From the NCBI GenBank assembly GCA_023430775.1, contig JAEYYY010000539.1, positions 1 to 18,982 on the forward strand: a DNA stretch of 18,982 nucleotides. Direction: 5' to 3'. Position 1 is the stretch's first letter. Each line of letters begins with the position of its first letter. The stretch comes from Pseudomonadota bacterium (GTDB lineage: Bacteria; Myxococcota_A; Polyangia; Haliangiales; Haliangiaceae). Under the pieces are notes generated by a model. It was not told the DNA's origin, did not search any database, and was given only the letters and a program-made list of their open reading frames with translations. Of this stretch, positions 1 through 8,789 are shown piece after piece. Made by a program: the position numbers and the translations under genes.

Positions 1-554
1 GTGAGAGCACCCGACCGAGGCACGGTGAGCTGCTTCGCTGCGTGGCGCGAGGCGAACAGGCCATGAACGAGCACGTACGGCCCGCACGAATCCTCCGCCC
101 GGATTCAAATGATCAGCCGTCCGTTTCAACGGCACCGATACACTGCCGAGCTTGCGTAGCGTGTGAGCGAATGCCGAACCACCGGGACCCGCAGGGCGAG
201 CACCGAACACCCGCTTCCGTCGGCATCGTGACAGCGCTCTGCTCGATCACGTCTGGCGAACGCGCGCGTCTGACGCTTGCATCAGCAGAGGGAATTCGGT
301 GCGTCTCGCGGGGCGACGTTGACGACCACCGCAGCAATATTGGCGAGCGCCAGTTAGAGACCGAGGCTGGCGCCACCCGAAAACAGCCCGCCGACGAGCC
401 GCGGGCGAGCACCGGCGGATCAGCGAAGCGAGGGGCGGACGGAAAAGATCTATAGGGGCTATCCGGGGACCTCGTACCCGGCAGCCTCGAATCGGGCCTC
501 GAGCAGGCGGCGCGTTCCTGCATCGCGCGCGTCCTAGCGGATAGAATCTCGGGA
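1..554. other. Gene-free left flank
   Basis: I see no credible gene in this stretch. An open plus frame at 42-455 exists, but its translation is rich in scattered Cys, His and Arg, matches no family I recognise and lacks the strong codon bias of the genes that follow. The minus frame across it is an extension of a frame antisense to the kinase. A/T content is visibly higher than in the genes. Small features seen: a weak hairpin (CCGGG 463-467 with CCCGG 477-481) and the promoter-like box just before the kinase start. It may be a long intergenic region or the decayed remains of a gene. Confidence 0.6.
542..547 (+). promoter_or_regulatory. -10-like box TAGAAT before kinase 1
   Basis: TAGAAT matches five of six positions of the bacterial -10 consensus and ends 7 nt before the ATG at 555. 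No clear -35 is visible. The spacing puts the transcription start at or next to the A of the ATG, so the mRNA may be leaderless. This is inference from one box and its spacing. Confidence 0.45.
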
Positions 555-2311
<1,757 letters not shown>

Positions 2312-2315
<4 letters not shown>

Positions 2316-3910
2316 CCGAGACCTCCCACGCATCGTTCTCGACCTCGCCGGCGTCGGCGGTCGATGCGCTGCACGCCGAGGAGGTGCGGCGGACGCGGAC
2401 GTTCCTGCGCGCGGGCGGCATCTTCGTCGCCGGCGTCGTGCTCGCGTTGCCGGTGCTCCCCGGCGATCGCCGGATCGCGATCGCGCTCGCGATCACCGCC
2501 GGTGCCGGCCTCCTCGTCGCGTCGTGGCTGTATCGCCGGCTCGCCGATCCGGCGCGCTATGGCCAGGGCCCGATGGTCGGCCTCGCGTTCCTCGCGGTCG
2601 CCTGCGGTCAGCTCGGCATCCTCTATACCGGCGCGTTCTCGGCGGCGCCGCTCGCCGTCGCGCTCGGCCTCTACTTCTTCTGCCGCACCGAGCATCGCGC
2701 GAGTGCGATCGCGATCTACGTGCTCGCCGCCGGCATGCACGCCGTCGAGGTCGGCCTCGTGATCGGCGGCGTGATCGAGGATCCCGGCTTCTATCCGATC
2801 AACAAGGAGGCCTCGATCCAGGCGCAGCTCGCCGGTCAGGTGAACCTGCAGTTCGCGTACGGGCTGGTGTTCTGGCTGGCGCGGATCACGCGCAAGAGCT
2901 CGCTGCGCGCGATCGATCAGCTCCAGAAGGCGACGCGCCTCGCCGCCCAGCGCGACGTCCAGGTCGCCGAGCTGCGCCGCGATCTCGCGAAGGTGCTCGA
3001 GGTCGGCGGTCCCGGTCGGTTCACCGAGCACGTGTTCGGCACCTGGAAGCTCGGCAACGTGATCGGGCGCGGCGCGATGGGCGAGGTCTACGAGGCAGTC
3101 AACCCGGCCGGCGAGGAGGCCGCGGTCAAGTTGATCCGCCGCGAGCTGCTCGGCGATCACCGCCAGCTCGAACGCTTCCTCCGCGAGGTTCGCGTCGCCG
3201 GCGCGATCCAGTCGCCGCACGTCGTGCGCGTGATCGAGGCGGCGCCGTCGACCGATGCCCTGCCCTACCTGGTGATGGAGCGGCTGCGCGGCCACACGCT
3301 GTCGGAGCTGCTGCGCAAGGAGCCACTCGACAAGGCCGAGCTGGGCGCGCTGGTCGCGCAGACCTGTCGCGTGCTCGAGCTCGCGCAGGCCGCCGGCGTG
3401 GTGCACCGCGATCTCAAGCCGCAGAACCTGTTTCGCTGCCACGACGGCGGCTGGAAGGTGCTCGACTTCGGCATCGCCCAGCTCGATGACGGCTCCGGCA
3501 CGTTGACCCGCGGCGGCGTGATCGGCACGCCGGCATACATGGCACCCGAGCAGGCGAAGGGCGAGCCCGTCGATCATCGCGCCGACGTCTACTCGCTCGG
3601 CGCCGTGATCTATCGCTGCGTCACCGGCCGCGCACCGTTCGTGGCGCCGGATAGTGCGGCGGTGCTCTACGCCGTCGCCCACGAGCTCCCGCTGCGCCCG
3701 TCGGCGATCGCGCCGAGCGTGACACCGGCCGTCGAGCGCGTGCTCGCCCTCGCGCTCGCGAAGAACCGCAGCGATCGGTTCGCCACCGCCACCGAGCTCG
3801 GTCTGGCATTCGCCCGCGCCCTGCGCGACGAGCCCGATCATCTCGCCGATGTCGGAGATGCGTGGAGCGAGCCCGAGCCGGTCACCCGCGCCTCTGCCGA
3901 TAAGTTATAA
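2312..3910 (+). CDS. Membrane Ser/Thr protein kinase with N-terminal 6-TM domain (tandem copy 2)
   Basis: A 532-aa paralogue of the preceding kinase with the same layout: a short 20-residue N-terminus, about six membrane helices (residues 35-190), a helical linker (195-230) and a Hanks kinase domain (about 242-515). Motifs: GRGAMGEV (252-259), K273, HRDLKPQN (365-372), DFG (385-387) and GTPAYMAPEQ (405-414), all intact. The GTG at 2312 is chosen because it overlaps the upstream stop (GTGA), has a G-rich stretch just before it, and gives an N-terminus that aligns with copy 1 from the E-E-V-x-R-T-R segment onward. The frame stays open further upstream, but there it is antisense-type shadow of copy 1. 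The membrane domains share blocks such as ADPA-x-Y, T/S-AAPL, RTE, GVI-x-DPG and GGPGR, so this is a gene duplication including the sensor part. The pair is probably co-translated and might heterodimerise (inference). Confidence 0.93.
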
Positions 3911-3916
3911 GGCGGC

Positions 3917-4603
3917 ATGGCATCCATCGATGAAGCGAAGCGCGCCGCAGCACGCGCGGCACTGGCCGAGCTGCCCGAAGCGGGCGTGATCGGTCTCGGC
4001 ACCGGCTCGACCACGCGGTTCTTCATCGATGCCGTCGGCGAGGCCGTCAAGGCCGGCAAGAAGTACACGGGCGTGCCCACATCCGAGGCGAGCCGCAAGC
4101 AGGCCACCGAGCTCGGCATCCCGCTGCTCCCCGACGACGGCCCGTGGGACATCGCGGTCTGCGTCGACGGCGCCGACGAGGTCGATCCCAACCTCGATCT
4201 CGTCAAGGGCGGCGGCGGCGCGCAGACGCGCGAGAAGATCGTCAACTTCAGCGCGCGCAAGAACGTGATCATCGTCGACGGCAGCAAGCTGTCGCCGAAG
4301 CTCGGCACCACGTGGAGCGTGCCGGTCGAGGTGCTGCCGTTCGCGCACCTCGCCACCAAGAGTCACCTCGCGAAGTTCGGCACGCCGGTGCTGCGCCCCG
4401 TCAAGGGCGGCGACACGCCGTGGAAGACCGACGCCGGGAATCTGATCTACGACGTCAAGACCGGGCCGATCGCGAACGCCGCCACGCTCGATACCCATCT
4501 GCGCGCGATCCCCGGCGTCGTCGAGACCGGCCTGTTCGTCGGCCGCGCCGACATCGTGCTGGTCGCGCGCGAGACCGGCGTCGAGCGCCTCGTTCGCAAG
4601 TAG
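3917..4603 (+). CDS. rpiA: Ribose-5-phosphate isomerase A
   Basis: RpiA interconverts ribose 5-phosphate and ribulose 5-phosphate in the non-oxidative pentose phosphate pathway, in the cytoplasm. The 228 aa match the usual family length. Visible family motifs: GLGTGSTT (26-33, phosphate binding), DGADEVD (84-90), KGGGGA (97-102) and REK (105-107). By the family pattern D84, D87, K97 and the catalytic base E106 correspond to E. coli D81, D84, K94 and E103, a constant offset of three. The ATG follows the kinase stop by 6 bp with AAGG just upstream, so it is probably co-transcribed with the two kinases. Nothing in the enzyme looks altered. A functional link with the kinases is possible but unproven; simple operon crowding is enough to explain it. 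Confidence 0.97.
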   Translation: MASIDEAKRAAARAALAELPEAGVIGLGTGSTTRFFIDAVGEAVKAGKKYTGVPTSEASRKQATELGIPLLPDDGPWDIAVCVDGADEVDPNLDLVKGGGGAQTREKIVNFSARKNVIIVDGSKLSPKLGTTWSVPVEVLPFAHLATKSHLAKFGTPVLRPVKGGDTPWKTDAGNLIYDVKTGPIANAATLDTHLRAIPGVVETGLFVGRADIVLVARETGVERLVRK

Positions 4604-4612
4604 CGCGACAGC

Positions 4613-7369
4613 TCAGGCCAGGAACCTGCCGAGGCCGCGCAACGGAATCGGCAACACCGGCAGCGCGAGGCCCGCGGGTGCGGCCGGATGGCTGACCAGC
4701 TTGCAGTGGCCGCTGGTGGCCAGCACGAAGTGGGTCGGCTGGAGGCTGCCGTGCACGACGCCGCGCGCGTGGACCGCCGCGAGCGCCGCGGCCATGTCCT
4801 GCGCGAGCGCGATCAGCTGACCGAGTGACAGCGGCAGCTTCGCCTTCGAGAGCTCCTGGAGCACGCGCTGCAGGTCGACGCCGGGCACGTACTCGATCAC
4901 CTGCGCGCGATCGGGTACCGCGAGCACGCCGTGGACGCGCGCGATGCTCGGATGATCGATCGCGAGCGGATCCCGGATCGGGAGCTCGTCGACGTCGCGA
5001 GCCACGCGCACGATCGCGTCGGGCAGCGGATCGACGAGCGGGCCTGCATAGGTCGCGGCATACACGGTGTCCTCGTAGCCGTGCGACAGCGTCTCCGTGA
5101 TCCACCACGCACGCGACCGCGCCTTGACCGGTCCGGGGACGGCGCGCGACGAGCGATGCGCCAGCGCGAGCTCGGCGAGGCCGCTCGCGTCGGCGGGGAG
5201 CTGCGCGAGCGCGGCGGCGAGCTCGCCGGCATCGCGGAACCGATCGCGCGGCTCCTTGACCAGCGCGCGCTCGAGGATCGGCTGGAGCGCGGCATACGCG
5301 GGCGGCAGCCGCGGCGCCGGATCCTGGATGATCCTCATCAGCGAGGTCATGTCGCTGTCGGCGCCGAACAGCCGCCGGAGCGTGGCGAGCTCGTGGAGCA
5401 TCACCGCGATCGCGAACACGTCGGCCGCCGGTCCGACGGGTGTGCCCATCACCTGCTCGGGGCTCAGGTACGCGATCTTGCCGCGCACCGTTCCCGCCCG
5501 GGTCGTGTTCTGCCTCTCCTCCATCCGCCGCTCGACGGACATCACGGGCTGCACCACGCGCTCTTGCCGCGCCGGTTCGCGCGCCGTCTTGTCGACGGCC
5601 ACGAACGCCGTGTAGCGCGACAGCACGCCGTACTCGAGCGACGTGGTCACCAGCTCGTCCTCGAGGGCGAGGCACTGCGGAAAGTCGGTCGCGGTGATCT
5701 CGTCCTCGAGATCGCGGATCCGCAACCGCGCCCACACGCGACGGAGCGACGGCAGATCGACGGTCTCGATCGGCAGCTCGCGCTGGATCGGCTTGCCCTC
5801 CGGATCGATCGCGTGAAGCTCGACGGTCTTCGGCACCTCGTTCCACACGACGCGCGCAGCGACCGTGCCCGGCACGCCCGGAATCGCGCGCGGCGGCTTG
5901 CTCGGAACGCGCGCTCGTAGCGTCGCACCCGGCACCACGAGCTCGAGGTCCTCCAGGCCGGGCGCGAGCAACCGCCGCAGCGTTCGATCGAGGGCACCGG
6001 CGAGCAGCTCGGTCGAGGGCGCGGATTCGCAGGCACCACCGGTGCACGCGGCGAGGCGCTGACACAGTCCCTCGTTCGCCGCGACGCCGATCGCGACGGT
6101 CAGGATCTCGACGTCGGCGCGAGCCGCGATCGCGACCAGCTGATCTTCGTTCGCGACCTGCCCGTCGGTGATCAGCACGATCACCTGCCGCCGGTCCGGA
6201 CGCTTGAACAGCAGGCGGCCGACAAATCCCCGGGGAACGTCGTCGGGATCCGGTCCGGTCTGGAACGCACGCGCGGCGAGCTGGAGCGGCTCCGCGATCG
6301 CCGTGCCGCCGTTCGCCTCGATGTTTGCTAGCCGCTCGCAGAGACGGCGGCGCTGCGCGGCCCGCGCCTGGACGAGCTCGACACCGATCGGTGCCTCGAC
6401 ATCGTGATCGAACGCGATCGCGACCATCCGATCGCGCGGCGTCAGCCCCTCGATGATCCCGATCGCGGCGCGGCGCGCGAGCGCGAGCTTGCTGCCCTCC
6501 ATGCTGCCCGATCGATCGAGCAGCACGGCGACATCGAGCGGCAGCGACTGCGGCGGCAGCACGCTGCACGACGTGACGACGAGCGTGCCCGCGCCGCCAC
6601 CCGGGTCGGGACAGAACAGCGCGCTGTCGCGCTCGCGCAGCGGGAAGCGCAGCACGATGTCACCGTCGGGCAGCACGTCGGTGATCCGCACCCGCAGTCG
6701 ATCTGGCTTGCGCTCGACATCGAGCGCGTGCGTGCCGACCACGTCCGGCGCACCGAACGCATCGACGCACACGCCGACGCGGATCCCCGGATCGTCGACC
6801 CGCGGTGGCGTGACGCGCGAGGCGTCCGGCGCATCGTCGGTGTCGCGCGCGGTGCCGTCGCCACTCGGCGAGCCACCGAGCGGCCGCCCCGGCACGTAGC
6901 GCGCGCCGACCAGCAGCGGCAGGCGCAGCACCGCGCAGTCGTCGGTGATCGGCAAGATCAGATCCATGCCGATCGTCACGCTGGCGATCGAGCGCGGCCT
7001 CAGGTTGCCGACCCGCACCGTCATCACCTCGGGGCGGTCTTCTTCCAGCGACGACGCAGCGAGCCCCGCCGCGATCGCCTGGTCGTAGATCGCCCTCGCC
7101 TCCTCGCGCTCGTGCAGCGTGCCGCGCGTGGTGACGCCGTCGACGGTGAACGCGTAGCTCGACACCGCGCCGAGCGCCGGCAGCGGGAACACGTAGATCA
7201 CCTCGAGCGCGACGTCGCGATCGTTGACGTAGGTCTGCTCGAGCGAGACGTGCGCGTGGACGCCAGAGACGCGCGCGTGGATGTCGATCCGCCGCACCGG
7301 CAGACATGCTCCCGCCGCCTCGAGCTCGCCGAAGCCAAATGGTGGATCCTCGCGAAACGGGTGACTCAT
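4613..7369 (-). CDS. VIT-VWA domain protein with C-terminal rearranged kinase-like region
   Basis: A 918-aa protein. Residues about 20-150 are a VIT domain (inter-alpha-trypsin type). Residues about 277-465 are a von Willebrand A domain with an intact MIDAS metal site: DRSGS (D285, S287, S289), T356 and D402. A beta-rich tail runs to about 610 and ends in QPV, where related VIT-VWA proteins usually finish. Here the frame continues: residues about 612-725 read as a kinase C-lobe from the activation loop (AYLSPEQ 633-639, D650, R710), and 752-895 as a degenerate kinase N-lobe up to a catalytic-loop relic (VVHGSLQP 871-878, HRD changed to HGS; no glycine loop, no DFG). No signal peptide is seen. 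The ATG at 7369 overlaps the MerR stop as ATGA and has GAGGAG 5 nt upstream, which fixes the start. It could act as a metal-dependent binding scaffold or signalling protein; the actual role is unknown. Confidence 0.9.
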   Translation of the reverse strand: MSHPFREDPPFGFGELEAAGACLPVRRIDIHARVSGVHAHVSLEQTYVNDRDVALEVIYVFPLPALGAVSSYAFTVDGVTTRGTLHEREEARAIYDQAIAAGLAASSLEEDRPEVMTVRVGNLRPRSIASVTIGMDLILPITDDCAVLRLPLLVGARYVPGRPLGGSPSGDGTARDTDDAPDASRVTPPRVDDPGIRVGVCVDAFGAPDVVGTHALDVERKPDRLRVRITDVLPDGDIVLRFPLRERDSALFCPDPGGGAGTLVVTSCSVLPPQSLPLDVAVLLDRSGSMEGSKLALARRAAIGIIEGLTPRDRMVAIAFDHDVEAPIGVELVQARAAQRRRLCERLANIEANGGTAIAEPLQLAARAFQTGPDPDDVPRGFVGRLLFKRPDRRQVIVLITDGQVANEDQLVAIAARADVEILTVAIGVAANEGLCQRLAACTGGACESAPSTELLAGALDRTLRRLLAPGLEDLELVVPGATLRARVPSKPPRAIPGVPGTVAARVVWNEVPKTVELHAIDPEGKPIQRELPIETVDLPSLRRVWARLRIRDLEDEITATDFPQCLALEDELVTTSLEYGVLSRYTAFVAVDKTAREPARQERVVQPVMSVERRMEERQNTTRAGTVRGKIAYLSPEQVMGTPVGPAADVFAIAVMLHELATLRRLFGADSDMTSLMRIIQDPAPRLPPAYAALQPILERALVKEPRDRFRDAGELAAALAQLPADASGLAELALAHRSSRAVPGPVKARSRAWWITETLSHGYEDTVYAATYAGPLVDPLPDAIVRVARDVDELPIRDPLAIDHPSIARVHGVLAVPDRAQVIEYVPGVDLQRVLQELSKAKLPLSLGQLIALAQDMAAALAAVHARGVVHGSLQPTHFVLATSGHCKLVSHPAAPAGLALPVLPIPLRGLGRFLA
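4685..5116 (-). other. Degenerate kinase N-lobe and catalytic-loop segment inside the VIT-VWA protein
   Basis: Residues 752-895. The order of elements is that of a kinase from subdomain I to VII: a glycine-loop relic (TLSHGYEDTVYAA), a strand with VRV where VAIK is expected, DHPSIARVHGV, a hinge IEYVPGVDL, a helix ending in AAVHARG, VVHGSLQPTHFVL in place of HRDLKPxNxL, and KLVSH where KLxDFG is expected. The gene stops 23 codons later, with no C-lobe following. All catalytic residues are missing, so this part is a pseudokinase. Confidence 0.72.
5195..5536 (-). other. Kinase C-lobe segment inside the VIT-VWA protein
   Basis: Residues 612-725 of the VIT-VWA protein. The segment begins in what would be the activation loop (ERQNTTRAGTVRGK), continues through SPEQ, the subdomain IX aspartate (D650 in AADVFA), LHELATLRRLF and the subdomain XI arginine in PRDRF (R710). 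No N-lobe precedes it; the VWA tail does. Recognition is by motif reading, not by a profile search. Confidence 0.8.
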
Positions 7370-7854
7370 GTCGGCTCCTCGGCGGCGATCAGGCCGCGGT
7401 GGTCGAGCCACGCGCGCAACGCGCGGGCGTCCTCGTCGGTGAAGGGTCGAGCGGCGCCCTCGAGCAGCAGCGTGCAGCCGGGCGCGACGCGATAGGCCTC
7501 GACCGGCGCCGGGGTGCGCGGCTTGCGCGCCCAGAAGCGTGCCGGTGCCTCGGTCCGCACCTCCGCCAGGGCTCGCAGCTTCGCCCCCGAGACGCCGGCG
7601 AGCCGCTTCTGGATGTCGGCGAGTGCGAGCCCGCTCTGCTGGAGGCGCTTGATCGCGAGCAACTGCTGGAGGTGGTGCTCGTCGTACAGCGCCTTCTTCT
7701 TCTCGAACGCCCGCGGCGGGTCGAGCAGCCCGAGCGACGCGTAGTAGCGGACCGTCCGGAGATCTGGAATCTCGGTGACCCGGCCCGACGGCTGCGGCTC
7801 GTCGACGAGGACGCGCCCGCACTCGCGGATCAGCTCGTCGATCGTCCACGCCAC
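7366..7854 (-). CDS. MerR-type transcriptional regulator
   Basis: A 162-aa DNA-binding regulator. Residues about 3-87 are a MerR-like winged helix-turn-helix: TIDELIREC, then the recognition-helix and wing pattern DLRTVRYYASLGLLDPP (31-47), then ALYDEHHLQQLLAIKRLQQSG. Compared with typical MerR proteins, about ten extra residues (DEPQPSGRVTEIP) separate the first helix from the TVRYY segment. The C-terminal half (about 95-162) is short, has one Cys (C127) and no metal-binding Cys set, so the signal is unlikely to be a classical metal. The start is GTG at 7854, directly downstream of the promoter/operator. Its stop overlaps the VIT-VWA start (ATGA), so the two form one unit, and the regulator probably controls its own operon (inference). 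Confidence 0.88.
   Translation of the reverse strand: MAWTIDELIRECGRVLVDEPQPSGRVTEIPDLRTVRYYASLGLLDPPRAFEKKKALYDEHHLQQLLAIKRLQQSGLALADIQKRLAGVSGAKLRALAEVRTEAPARFWARKPRTPAPVEAYRVAPGCTLLLEGAARPFTDEDARALRAWLDHRGLIAAEEPT
7375..7380 (-). promoter_or_regulatory. Shine-Dalgarno GAGGAG for the VIT-VWA gene
   Basis: Read on the minus strand, GAGGAG lies 5 nt before the ATG at 7369, inside the end of the MerR gene. It decides the start of the VIT-VWA gene even though the frame is open further upstream. Confidence 0.75.
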
Positions 7855-7860
7855 GAAGCT

Positions 7861-7889
7861 ATCGTGACAGTGTCACGTGATACTGTCAA
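7861..7889 (-). promoter_or_regulatory. Promoter of the MerR/VIT-VWA unit
   Basis: On the minus strand a perfect -35 TTGACA (7889-7884) is followed after 17 bp by CACGAT (7866-7861), a three-of-six -10 match. A transcript from it would begin at about the GTG at 7854, so it could be leaderless. A different -10 with the longer 19-20 bp spacing usual for MerR promoters cannot be excluded. The promoter lies entirely within the palindromic operator. Confidence 0.5.
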
Positions 7890-7905
7890 GAAATACTGTC
7901 ACGAT
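7861..7905. promoter_or_regulatory. Palindromic operator in front of the MerR/VIT-VWA unit
   Basis: A perfect 11-bp inverted repeat, ATCGTGACAGT at 7861-7871 and ACTGTCACGAT at 7895-7905, flanks a centre that holds a third copy of the half-site: ATACTGTCA occurs at 7880-7888 and again at 7893-7901, 13 bp apart. In addition GTGACAGTGTCAC at 7864-7876 is itself a 13-bp palindrome. The element spans the likely MerR promoter, so it is a good candidate for an autoregulatory MerR site. It may also affect the divergent nuclease-like gene. Confidence 0.72.
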
Positions 7906-7944
7906 GTCCGGGAAGGCGTCCGGGCGCCCGCTGCGATCCACGCG

Positions 7945-7950
7945 TAGGCT
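7945..7950 (+). promoter_or_regulatory. -10-like box TAGGCT before the EEP-family gene
   Basis: TAGGCT ends 7 nt before the GTG at 7958 and fits the TANNNT pattern seen before other genes here. There is no clear -35 and no Shine-Dalgarno. Weak by itself; supported only by the recurring spacing. Confidence 0.3.
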
Positions 7951-7957
7951 GTCAGCT

Positions 7958-8785
7958 GTGAAGCGCCTCGCAGCCCTCGCGGTCGTGCTGTTCGGTCTCC
8001 GCCTCGCGTGTCCGGGGAGCGATCCGGGAGTCCGGATCGCGACGTTCAACATCGAGGACTTCCCCAAGGACGCGCGCCAGATCGAAGGTGCGTTCGCCGA
8101 GCTCGCCGCGCTCGATGCACCCGTGATCGCCGTCCAGGAGATCATGGATCCGCGCAGCTTCACGCACGCGATGCGCCAGCGGCTCGGCGCCGACTGGCAG
8201 GTCGTGTTCGAGCCGTTCATCGAGCTCGGCTATCGCCACACCGGCGTGCTGTTCGATCGCCGGCGCTTCGAGCTGATGTCGACCACCACGCACGACGAGA
8301 CCATGCTCGGCGGCAGTCACAAGCGCGTGCTCGAGGCGCGGCTGCGCGATGACCGGGGCGGCGCACCGCTGCGCATCCTCGTCGTTCACCTCAAGGCCGG
8401 TGGCGACGCCAGCGATCGCAGCATCCGCGCGCGCCAGCACGCCGAGCTCCGCCGGATCGTCGCCGCGGCCAACCGGTCCGGAGATCGCGTCGTCGTGCTC
8501 GGCGATTTCAACGCCACGCATGACGTCGAGGATCGCGCCGACCTCGCCACCCTCGCCTCGTCATCGAAGCTCGCGTGGTCGACCGAGCCGCTCGCGTGCA
8601 GTGCATTCTGGCGCCGCGAGGATGGCTGCCCGCGGTCGCGCCTCGATCACGTGATCGCGTGGGAAGCAGGCACGGTATCGGTCGCCGGCGCGTGCGCCAG
8701 CTCCGGTTGCGACTACCAGGACAGCTGCCCGCTGTACTCGCGCGAGATCAGCGATCACTGCCCCGTGATCGTCGAGATCGATTGA
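7958..8785 (+). CDS. Secreted endonuclease/exonuclease/phosphatase (EEP) family protein
   Basis: A 275-aa metal-dependent phosphoesterase; the family cleaves nucleic acids, phospholipids or inositol phosphates. The catalytic motifs are all there: FNIED (N31), AVQEIMD (E61), VVHLKAGG (H144), LGDFNATHD (D183, N185), SRLDHV (D230) and SDH (D266, H267). The N-terminus from the GTG at 7958 is a signal peptide (KR, then LAALAVVLFGL) ending RLAC, an imperfect lipobox because position -3 is Arg, so it may be a lipoprotein or a plainly secreted protein. The signal peptide is why I prefer this start over the open frame reaching back to 7877, which would add a charged stretch and run through the operator. 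Six Cys after residue 210 (214, 224, 246, 251, 257, 268) suggest disulfides and an extracytoplasmic location. The substrate cannot be read from sequence; DNase or phosphodiesterase are both possible. Confidence 0.88.
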   Translation: MKRLAALAVVLFGLRLACPGSDPGVRIATFNIEDFPKDARQIEGAFAELAALDAPVIAVQEIMDPRSFTHAMRQRLGADWQVVFEPFIELGYRHTGVLFDRRRFELMSTTTHDETMLGGSHKRVLEARLRDDRGGAPLRILVVHLKAGGDASDRSIRARQHAELRRIVAAANRSGDRVVVLGDFNATHDVEDRADLATLASSSKLAWSTEPLACSAFWRREDGCPRSRLDHVIAWEAGTVSVAGACASSGCDYQDSCPLYSREISDHCPVIVEID

Positions 8786-8789
8786 CCCC

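Noticed and set aside
42..455. Open plus-strand frame of 137 codons in the left flank
   Set aside because: Composition is unlike the neighbouring proteins, no family is recognised, and there is no convincing ribosome-binding site. More likely a chance frame in GC-rich DNA.
486..500. tRNA T-arm-like sequence (CCTCGAATCGGG)
   Set aside because: No acceptor, D-arm or anticodon arm could be folded around it.
5480..5560. Frameshift or gene boundary between the VWA part and the kinase-like part
   Set aside because: The frame is continuous, with no stop, no start with a ribosome-binding site and no change of codon bias visible here, so I treat it as one protein while keeping misassembly as an alternative.
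4613..7849. Longer VIT-VWA protein starting at 7849
   Set aside because: The extra 160 residues lie over the MerR gene in another frame and look like shadow sequence. The ATG at 7369 has a good GAGGAG site and gives the expected VIT start.
7877..7957. Longer EEP protein starting at 7877 or 7904
   Set aside because: It would place charged residues before the signal peptide and begin inside the palindromic operator. The GTG at 7958 gives a proper signal peptide.
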